64,000 nucleotides of DNA from positions 11,433,501 to 11,497,500 of the forward strand of contig NC_066291.1 of the NCBI RefSeq assembly GCF_905404315.1. The letters are read 5' to 3'. Position numbers and translations under genes: made by a program. The notes beneath the pieces were generated by a model. That model had not been told where the DNA came from. It saw only the letters and a program-made list of their open reading frames with translations, and made no database searches. This DNA comes from Leptidea sinapis (taxonomy: Eukaryota > Arthropoda > Insecta > Lepidoptera > Pieridae). Position 1 is the stretch's first letter; every line of letters begins with the position of its first letter. This document shows, one piece after another, positions 42,101-54,100 of the stretch.

Positions 42101-45100
42101 CATGTAATTGGATGTCACAAACGCTTAGGGCTCTAGAAGACTCAGTTTTGCAAACCCACATATTAGGTATGATACCTGATCAAATGACTCCATAAGTAAC
42201 CACTGTGAAACACTATTGTAGGGTTGTACTTTCTAGGGACGACTGGATGAACAATATAGTCTCGTGGAAGGACGGAAGCCATACGGCCACGGATAGGTCC
42301 AAAATGGAAAATGATGTTGCCCGTGGTGTCTATGAAGAATGCCCCCAGCTTTAAATCCAGCACAAACCTGGGGAGTTTTGCCTCCATATTTCAAGCAGAG
42401 GTGTACGCTATTTTAGAATGCGTGGAAAACAATATCCAAAAAGGCTACTTCAACCAAAACATATACATTCACTCTGACAGTCAGGCAGTATTGTTGGCTT
42501 TAGTCGCAGATTTGACGGCCTCAAAATTAGTCAAAAACTGCATTGACTGCCTGAACACATTAGGCATGAAAAAGAGTGATTCTCAGATCCCAGGGCATGC
42601 CGGTATCATAGGCAATGAAATGCCGATGAGATCGCAACAGCTGGAGCTAAAGCAGTCCAATATGGTTCGCACCCTATTTGTGGACTGTCTAAAAGAGCCT
42701 TTCGTCACACCCTGAGGAAACAATGTCTACAAGAAACAGTTAAATGTTGGAGCAACTCAACACGCTTAAACTATTCCAAAGCACTGACAAAAGTATTCAA
42801 TTATAGAATCGAAATGAAGCCCTATCATTGAGCAGGAACAACCTATGCATACTCACCAGGATACTGACTGGAGACTACACCCTGCTCCCAGGTGCTGTTT
42901 GTGATACTCGCGTCAAGGAGATACTGCGGTCCGTAATTGCGTAAGGGCTTGACGACGAGCTATAAGTATGAGTGGCGAATACAATAGTTCAATATTGGAC
43001 GCGTTGTCACTAGGAATCATTAGGACTAGCCAATTAGCCACCCTCTCCAAATAATAGTAATAATGGTTCCAGATTTTTTTCACTCACAAGTACGGAACCC
43101 TATAACATGTATATTGATAGATCGGTTCATTCGTTCTCTATTAAATCTCTCACGTGGAACGGTTTCTTGTTCTCAATGTTTGTGTTATGTGGTTCTTGAG
43201 GAATGGATAGTAGTGTGTTTGAGAATTCTTTCGCAATAAATAACTCTAGAATGGAATTCCTTGGTCGCTGGTTCCTTGCCGATATGACTTGGAGGCCCTC
43301 AAATTCTCTTTACACGCCAACATTTTTACAATTCTATCGAAATTTTGAGAAAGCATTTAAGCGACGGTGATCACTTTGCATCAGATAGCCCACTTGTCCG
43401 TTTGTAGGTAATCCTATTTAATTAAAGTTCCGTTAAATGAAAAAAAACTGCCATTGAGATTAATATTATGGCCACTGTATCGCCCGGGATTGAATTATGA
43501 CGTTGCAAAGTCGCCTCATGCAAATAATATATTACCATAAACTAACAATATACATATATATACATACTATAACATATCTAACGGAGATACAGCAAGATAA
43601 AAAAGAGAAATCGAATCTATTATTATTGTAACCGATTTTGATTGACAAGTCGTAAACAGTCAGCCATGCTTGACATTAGCTCCGGACATTATTTGAAATA
43701 TTAAACTGGAATAATTTCTAGCTAACTCATTGAAAAATCAAAATTGGTGAAGCGTTATCAGGCTGTCAGGTCGTCTATACGCTGATACATTCTTAGTCTA
43801 TTCGTATTACTATATATATGCATTAATCAACATAACTATCATATAATCTGTGTCTTATCATAAAGGTTATGCAATCCCTATTAATAATAATCATACCCCA
43901 GAGTAACCATCTAATCACTTAAATTACATTTGGCTTAAACTTGTGTTAATTAATAATTAATTTCATCAGTAATACCAGCTTCGTAATAAGGCCCCAAAAA
44001 ATCATTGTATCTCCTTCTAAGCAAGGCACTCATCTCGTAAGTCAGCATTTTGCCCTCCTGTGAAAAAATATTATAATCAGACCATACATTCACTTGCACG
44101 TGGATATGTCATAAATAACTCCACCAATCTACATAATTTAATGAATATTGCGAGTTAACAACGTATTTTTGAAAATTATAGAGAAGTTCAACTTCTATTG
44201 CCACTGGGAATGAGTCAAGGAGCTGGTCTTACGACCTTTAAAGAATAAATACTCTTTGTTCTGTTTTTAAAGTGATAACCCTTACTTCTCGGATTAATAC
44301 AGTTTTTATGAACGATGCAAAACTCGACCCCACTACCTCTCGCGTTCATAAAAATTTGTTTTCAAATTTTATTTGTGAATAAATACTCTCTTAAACATCG
44401 CTTATGCAAGTTATATCCATATTTTGTCAGGAAGAGGGTACAAGTATAAATGTAATAATTAATAATTTTGTATATTAATTTATTGCCTTGTCAAGTAATA
44501 AATAGAATCTCCTACACACTCAGGTTACCTGGAAGACATCGCTGAGTAGCGCTAAGGTGACCTAATGCTATCATAACTCTTATGTACAAATTGTAACATT
44601 AATTTTAGTGCAATAAAGATTTTTCATGCATTATCTATATATATATAAAAGAGATTTCCACGTATATAGTCACTCATCACGATATCTCTGAAACCATAAG
44701 GCGTAGAGTCTTGAAATTTGGTAGGAATATTCCTTTTAACGAGTATGGGTCAGCTAAGAACGGATTTAAAGAAATTCCATCCGCAAGATTTTTTTTTATA
44801 ATAGAACAACGTCTGTCGGGCCCGCTAGTTATAAATATAAGATATCATTTATTTGATAATAATTATTAGTTATGCTTGCGACTTCATCCGTGTTTAAGTT
44901 TGTCTAAATCGTGTTTGCAAAATTTCCTGATAGTCGGTTCACTTGATTAATATTTCATTTAGATCGTAGACAACATCAAGTTAGTGTCCCTCTGTAATAC
45001 TAAAATAATACAATTACAAATATATTCAGGACAAATCGAATCTATATAAAAAGATGTCGAGCAGTAAATCATTATTAGTTTGACAGCTGTCTGTGTGCAC

Positions 45101-48100
45101 ACACACTTTATATAGACTGACCTTCGCAAAGAGATCCCCCCGTGTGTCCAATAGGAAGTGGTCACTTCGTTACGAGCTTGGCTTGGAAGGGATCTAAAAT
45201 AACACTGCTTGATACTATAATGGCGGCTGACTGAATAGGTGGCCTATATTGGTGAGTCTAGCGTGTGATGTCAGATAATAGATTCGAGAGGAACAACTTT
45301 TTGATTTTTACATGAATAATAATGCATGAGAAAAAGTGGCGAGCCTAGCAAGATGTAATACGCCCTGCTCATTACAATACAGCGCCGCTCAGAATTCTCG
45401 AAATACTCAAAATGGCTTGCGTCAATTTTAAGGCGTGATATAGTAAGTCTTATTATCCCAGTAATTTCAATAGCTACGGTTTTTTTTTTATGGAATAGGT
45501 GGACAAACGTGCGTACGGGTCACCTGTTGTTAAGTGATCACCGCCGCCCACAATCTCTTGCAACACCAGAGGAATCACAGAAGCGTTGCCGGCCTGTAAG
45601 GAAGGAGTACGCGCTTTTTTTTAAAGGTACCCATGTCTTATCGTCCCGGAAACACCGCACAACGGTGCCCTTCAAACCAAAAACAGAATAATGCTTTTAC
45701 ATTACTCGTTCCCGGCAAGTAACGGCGCCGCTGTTCTACCCACGTAGCTCGCAATGTTATAAGAGTTTATTCCTCAAAATAGATTCCTTTGAATTATTTT
45801 ACGCCCAAAACACTTCCAGTATTTTTGTTTTACCCCTTGTAATATTCATACTATTAATATTTACCATTAACAGAATTGATTCATGGCCCACTTTGGTGAT
45901 AATTCTTTTTAAATCATAAAACAGGTTCATATTTGTACGAGAAAGATTTTCTGACAATTGTTGGACTGTCAGTGTCATAAAATGATAACTGTTACTAACG
46001 AAATGTATATTCAAGCTAATTACGACCTACTTGTTTATTATGACTAGGAAAATGACATTAAGGTGGGTCAAGATTAAATTTCATCGATAATGCATAGGTA
46101 AGTACTCAGAACTTTGGTATCTCCCAGAACCCTGAGCGGCTCTGCATTAAAATGTACGATTTACAACGGATCATTTGTATTATTATTAAACTTTAAAATT
46201 GATGTTATCATAAGATATTAACTCAGGCTGGTACTTTATTAATTATAAAACTGTATACTTTTATCCTTAACTGATATTTATTTTATGGTAACCAAAGTTA
46301 GTTACAAGTAATTCCTTGTTTCTCGTGCTGTACCTATGTTAATCACGACTGATTATTAATTATAACCCTATAACCCAGTGGCTGGTGAACCTGTGTACTG
46401 AGCCAGAGGTTTCGAGTTCGAATCCCGGTTTGTTTCCAATTCATGTATGTTTATAAGTATTTATGTATGTTTAATTAAGTATATTCTATTAAATATATCG
46501 TTGTCTTGTACCCATAGTATAGGCTATGCCTAGCTTGGGGCACGATTATTTGTATAAAAGTATGTCAATATTATTATATACCATTTTTGTTCAAGTGTGT
46601 GCATAGCCTTTAACATGAATGCCATGTTAAAGGCTATGCACACATAAATTTTGTACTAAATAATACTTACGTACATTGGTAAGCGCTCCTGCCCCGTACG
46701 GAATGAAAACGTGGTCTGGCGGTGGGGTTCCCAGTATGGATAGCTCATACTCGCTTGGCGTTCGTTCCCCATGTGACATTAGCTGGAGATATTTAAAGAA
46801 TACAATATTTATCTGCTGAAGTCCAGCCGCCGAAAGCTCTTCCTTTAGAGGCTGGGCGACATAAGAGGAATTCTAAAGCCCAAATCAAAAACTCAGAACT
46901 TGCCTCTTGACCGCTGATCGCATTTATTTTGTATTAATTAGACGCTGATACTAAATACCGCAATAGCTCAAATGTTTTTTTAACAGGGACTGTATGGGGA
47001 AATTCAAACCATAATGAATATCTATTTAAGCTTGTGCCTAAGAAGCCCTTTGACACGATACCCACCCCACACGACACGGTTAACTAAATTCAAAATTAGG
47101 ACCGCCTTTTCATGCACAAATACTGTTTTCTTATGATTTAATTTTAAATGTCTAATTTTCAGACTTTGACCTAAACTTTTAGTATAAGACGGTATTACTT
47201 GCCAAATTTCATAGTTCAAAACCAACGGAAAATACCCTATAAATTTTGATTCGTTAAGTAAATTTATTTTAAGTTACTCAGAAGTTTGATTTTCTCACAG
47301 CTTCAAGGACTATAGACTTGAGTAGGTATATCTGTTAAATTTCAATGCAATACCTCCACGCGTTCCCGAGGTAAATGGTCTTAAAAGACAGACAGATAGA
47401 CGGACGGACAGACAACAAAGTGATCCTATAAGGGTTCAGTCTTTTCCTGTACGATTCCAAAAAGATACGGAACCCTAAAATGATTAAATTAACAATTATA
47501 CCAATCCAGTCAGTGTTAAGTGGTCCTTTAATTATTGTTCCTTTAGGACGATTAAACTGGGACATCAGAAGTGGGTCACATTTGTATTAAACTATTCTAT
47601 TACATTCCTAATATATATTATGAAGATATTTGTAGATTTATGGACACTATCACATAATATTACAAATCCTTTAAAATAATTCTTTAAAAATAATTGAAAT
47701 TCTTAGCTTTATCTGATGGTAAAGTTTTTAATTACTAATTAATTAGCATATAATGTATTTAATGTGATATTGATAGGTAACACTATCGTCATGTTATGAT
47801 ATTGATAACTTAAATTCAAAATTCAGAAGGTTTTAAGTTAAGTCCAAACGGAAATTAACCACAAATATTCCCCGACGTATAATTCGATTCCAGATCGTTT
47901 GAGCTGTTCCAATGGTATGGTCGTACGATTAAAAATCATTATCCTATTATTTGTAAATTGATTACTTCTATTTGATATTTGTGTAAGTTATATGTACGTA
48001 CCACGTGTACTTGTCGAAGTACTGTGAGCTCAACTGTGGTGTCTTTCATGAGTATCACTGCTACCAACACTGAAACAAACGATAGACATGGCTTCTTAAC

Positions 48101-51100
48101 ATTATCCTAATGTTTTGTGTTTTCACGTGTGATTGGTCGGCTGTTGTGACCCCCGGTAGAGATCCGTAATAATGGTGAAGGGACCAAATTTGTTTGTTCA
48201 TTTAACAATGTCAACATGTTATTTTTGTGTTTTATTATTTCTAATTGCTCCAAAACATTCAAGCGAAATCCTTTTTCATCTGTATGTAAAATATTAAAAT
48301 GATAATTGTTTCCCGAGTGAGTGACCGGTGTCAATTAAATGTTTCGCGAAGTGTGATTTTTCGGGTTGATTATTTCTAAATGCGGCAATATGTTCTTTTA
48401 ATCTAATTTCGACATTTCGACCCGTTTGACATATATATACCCCGTTACAAGTGTCACAACTTAATTTATAAACACAGGATTTTTCGGAATTATTTAATCG
48501 ATCTTTGCCATTAGATATTCGATTGATATTGTGGTTAAGACATTTTACGAAAAATATTGGCGGAATTAACATTAAGGAAAACTCAAAACATTTGGATAAT
48601 TATGGATTTCTGCAAAGTAACGCCTCCTTCAATTAATTTGATATAATATTAGTGGCTACTGAATGCAACATTTAATTAATATACTTAGATACTAATTTAA
48701 TTTGTACCGAAAGTAGAACGCCCAAATTGGGCCCTAACTGAACACAAACATACATCAAAATATAATACTAGATTTATTTCCGATTAAATATCACATTATA
48801 TTATATAGACTTTGTATGAGAGTATGCTGAAATGTAATTAATATCAATGGAACTTAATATTATCTTTATCTAACTGCGTAAACAAACCATAACTGTCACA
48901 GTTGGCGTCACTGCTCTGGGTTTTAGAGTTAGTTGAGACAAATAGACCAGATAGAGACAAAGAAGCAAAAGAAACCACTAAGCGCGCCTAAACAACTTCA
49001 AAAAAATAAATAGATGAAATAAAAAAATGATGTACAAACCGGCAATGAGTGACACCCCTAACAATAATCCCAGACAGCAGTAAGTGTGCATCGTGGTCAT
49101 GCTCGAAGTATCCGGCCGCGGAATATCATCCGGCTCGTGTCTGCATCCCCCCTCCTTCCTGTCATCACAATCGCTTTATTATAAACAAAACATAATATGT
49201 ATGTTATACCTAGAATTTTATTGGGCTTAAGTCAATTTTTTATTAAATAAATATAATCCTTATGATTTGTTCATCGTTAGTCGAATGTGCCTGTCAGAAT
49301 TATAATCAGGAGTTCATTACGAACGTTTAAGTAGCATACTTTTATTTCATTACAACTCTCGAAATTTACCTGACATAACATCGTAAATTATTGAAATACA
49401 TGCAATGCGGAATTCTAAAGTCGTAATTTGTTAAACTAATAGGCAATTTTGACAGCATGTAAGGTTTTTTTTTTCTTTTACTCCTGCCTCGGATATCATC
49501 GGCTCGCACAGGCAAGGAACGTTTGCTTTTAAAAAAAAGTTTCACAATCGTACAGTAGGTCCAGTTCTGTTTTTTAATCGTTTAAACCTAACCGTCCTTT
49601 TACATCAATATAATGGGTTAGAGTGCTCCGTGGAACACTTTTAGTTTGTTTCAAAAGTATATTCCTTTTATACATATCTGAATAAAAAGTGCAGCGATGA
49701 TGAAATTAAGGTAGAGTCTAGTCTAATTATTGATTCGCATACAACCTAAGGACCTTGCCAGACCACCTACTCTAAAATTAAGCCAATTTGATATAAAAAC
49801 TATTCGACGGGCACACAGAAGAACATTTAAGTCTTAAAAATTATACAGAAAACATAGCGATTGCAGAGGCGGAAGCGTACGATAGCATTGCTAATCTCCA
49901 AGTTTGTTTCAACTGTTTATGAAAAAAGAATTAAAACTTACATCTTAATGCGCCGAACCAACAGCTTTGCAATTAGAGCCAATTCTATGTAAACACTTCG
50001 GTGGGCACAGAAGAAACTTAAAAGTCAAAAATCATGCATGAAACATTGCGAACTTTACGAATGCACACACGGAAGCGTACGTTATACGTATCACAGTCGT
50101 ACTGCCGGCGATGGATGTTCAGCAAACACACGGCCGCCGGGACATCAGATGATCGATTGTATCTATTAGCACGCTGCACGTGTTCAATTGAACTCTATCA
50201 GACGTTGTTACGGAAATATAAGTCGATAGTAAAATTGCTTTACATATAAGGTGCTTGCATGTCTCCATATATCCCGTTTAATTGTCATGAACACACACAA
50301 GATTGGTCGGCTGTAGAGTAGTACTGTAGTTTTAGAATCTTAACACATCGAAAAACGATATGAAGCGAAATGAAACCCAATCACTTTGCCTTGCTTCCGT
50401 CACTCTAAGGTGAAATCTATTTGAACTGAAATTATATCGATAAATTTACAGTTTTTGTTTATTGCAAATGCCTAACAGCCTGCTTAGCAACTCCTAAAAA
50501 AATTCTCTCTAAATGTTGTTGTACTCGTGTTGATGTAACATAATACCACGGTAGACCCTCTTAGTGCAAGGTAGTAGTCACGGGTATTTGCGCGGCGCTG
50601 GCTACGCCCTTGTCAACTCAATGTGAATGGGATGTACGGATTTGATTATTAGTTCGCTTGTGTATTATTTGCTGTTCTATGTGGCGCACAGTGATTCGCT
50701 TTGTCGTGGTTTTTCAATGTGACTAATGCAATTTCGTCTCGTCTGTGTACGACAATGCGAATTAGTTTTCCCACAGTCTCGTCTTGATTGATGATTTTGT
50801 GTTTATTTCGATTATCCCGATTAAGAACGATTTGCTTAATATTTTTCTAGATTTGTTTTTCACTTATTTAGATGAGTCTTTCTTCGTATCCCTTTTTATT
50901 TCGATTCATGATGCTTAATTATTTTTATTTAGATTTCAATTTGGTATGAACGTTGCAGTGAGATAATTTCTCAACGATCGAAACTAAAATTAGCTTATTA
51001 GTCGAGTAGGGGAGTGACGCAAGATTCTCCCTGATCGTTCAAGGTCGCTGGCTTTTCGCCTTAATGTGGGACCGGGAACCATGTCGCCACTCACACATTT

Positions 51101-54100
51101 GCAAAATAAAATGTATTAGTAATACACAGAAGATAATGATATAATTAGCTACAAATTATAAATGAGAAAGTTTAGTTATCACTTCATGGAGTATATAACA
51201 TACTGTAGATGTCTATGGTAATGAATTAATGGCAAAACTCGAAAGAGGTCACTTTCTAGAACCCCGTTTTAACACTACAGGACCTAGATTCAGAAATCCG
51301 CGGCACCCTATAAACAGACCACTACGATATCCGCGATTTGTATAATTTCTACATTAGTTTTTTTTTCATCAAAAAGCAAAAGAATGCAGTCACAGAATTT
51401 GTGGTGTCGTGATCCCTAGAGGTCTTCCGCAAAGGCATAAATAAATGACCTTCCCTTTGGCAGAAATATATTATAGATTGTTATCTAGGTATCTTATTGT
51501 GGTAAAACTTGACCTAATAAATAAATTTTTCTTTACAAAAAACATACGTGTTAATTTTTCACTACAAAAGGGAAAGTTCATAGTTGCATTTAACCTCTCA
51601 TATTTTGTATCATTATACTTCCCAAGTCCATTCATAATCATCTCATTTTTAAAATTATTAAGTCGATAGATATCGAGTTTTTCGCAAGGTTGATCTTACT
51701 TCAATGTACATTTGAATATTTTTGTCTGCATAGAAATACCAATTATGATAGAATTTGAAAAGTTTGATGTTACGATTAAATTTTTTTTTTTTGGATTTTA
51801 GTTTTGGCTGTGGTTTTTTCTCTAATTCATCTTCTCAAATAGCCTTAATTTATCCTTAGCATGAGCCATTAGCTATGAAAGAGCGTGCAATACGATAGAG
51901 CTGTTTTCGGCTACTAGCCGAAATTAGCTATGATTTTACATTTTCTAATGATAAAGATGACGAGACGACCGAGACGTAAATGTAAACATGTCGGTAAGTA
52001 TCCAACGCTGCTCGGTGCTCACTATAGTAATATGCATGCACAGGATTCTTGAAAATCCAACATTCTATGCAGCCCGGTCAGCGTATGTCTATTTTCTTTA
52101 TGGAAGAGAGGACAAACAAGCGTACGGCTCACCTGGTGTTAAGTGATCACCGCCGCCCGCACTCTTGCAACACCACAGGAATCACAAGAGTGTTGCCGGT
52201 CCTACAAAAAAGTGTAAGCGCTTTATTTTAAGGTACCAATGTCGTATCGTTCTGGAAACCACATAAGGAAGCTCATTTCACAGTGTGTCGTACGTGGAAT
52301 AAAGTTGCTTGAGAACCGCACTATGAAGGAACGCCATAAATCCAGATGGTTGGGATGATATCCTAATTTGTGTCGTGCTAAGGTGGAATTCGGCTGCAGG
52401 AATCAGATCAAACAGCTCGTCGTAACACGTGATAAATACAGTAGAAGACACACAATAAAGCGACGTCTCTACGCAAGGCCAAGTTATCTAGCCGTTCGCA
52501 GAGCACTGGATCCCCGACAATTCACAAACAACTTGTGATACAAGTAGGCTAGGGCGCCCTTGAAATTGAAATATAAATTCCATTTGCATTCTCCTATTTG
52601 CCGGTAGAAAGGGCCGCTGTTTAAGCGATCAAAGACCAACAGACACTTCAGTTATATTTACATATCTTATACTTACTTGAAACACAATACTCGTAGTAAT
52701 TGAACCATTGTAGATGCGTAAAACACTGTGGTTATTTATATGTCACAACACAATAATTCGGATAGGTGAGAGTTGTAAGGCTGCACAATAGGCAGGCAAA
52801 TAGGATTCGCTGCAACTTCATATTGCTCAGAGATCTGCGAGATATTATCTAAGTAAATAGTTACAAGAAGTACATGCTTCACATAAATCCTAAACCAAGT
52901 AATGAGACCAACATTATTATATTTAATCAGCGCTCTTAATGCCCAAGCTTATAGTCAAGACCTTCATACGACAAGAAATTCAAACAAACTCATAGTATAA
53001 TAACTATTAATTATTTTGTTTGTCTTCATCTTATTTTTAAATTCATTACACAATTCGCAAAGTTATATGTAATACTAGCCGTCCCTGCAAACGTTGTTTT
53101 GCCATATAAATTATTTTTAGAGATAGACCGTTTCTTGGACATTGCAACATTACTTTATTTTTCTAAAATTTAATAAATTTTCTAAAATAAACGTAGCCTT
53201 ATTACATCAGCTACCTGCCAATAAAAGTCCCAGAAAATTGATTGAATTAGGCGTTACTTCGCGGAAATCCATAATTATACAAATGATTTTAGTTTTCTTT
53301 AGTGTTAATTCCGCCAATATTTGTTTGAAACTCCGACGAGATTTGAGTCTCGTGCCAGATTTTGGCGAGACAACACGTCCTGAGGATGCCTCGTGTAGAG
53401 GCGAAACACGTGTCGAATTGTTAGTACACTAAAGAAAACTTAAATCATTTGAATAAAAGTCCCGTCAAAATAGGTCCAGTCATTTCAGAGATTAGCCGGA
53501 ACAAACAGACAGAGAGACAGACAAAAATTAAAAAAAAAAATTTTTTGATGTATGTACCGTAATATATATTCATATCATGTAGTAAAAAACGGTTATTTCA
53601 ATATTACAAACAGACACTCCAATTTTATTTATATGTATCGATGAGTTGTCATACTCGCGGTTAAAAACTTACCGAATTGCGAAATTGAAGGTGTGTGTTT
53701 TTATTGTTAATAAAGTGTTTCTATTTCTAAATCGCGACGTATGATTAAAATCGTCTCTGTTTTATCCAGATCGGATTCCATCTCAATGGCTTACCAGTAA
53801 TCGAGTGGATTTTGTCTCTTATAACCACTGTTATGAATACAGTGGCTTTTGAAAATTACAGATTGCGTATTGAAAACCTGGAATACGGATATTAGAATGG
53901 AGGTGCTGCATAAAATGGATTGCACCCTAGCTTATGGATCCAGGTCCTCGAAATCGAAGTAATATCATTAGGCGTGTCAATATCGGGGATAAGTGATCAC
54001 TCAGTGTTTTATGGGTTATATTATGCGTTTGGATTTTATGGGTCATTTTATAATATGTATTATGCGTTTCAGGTAAAATTACGCGCTTTTTCGGAAGTGC

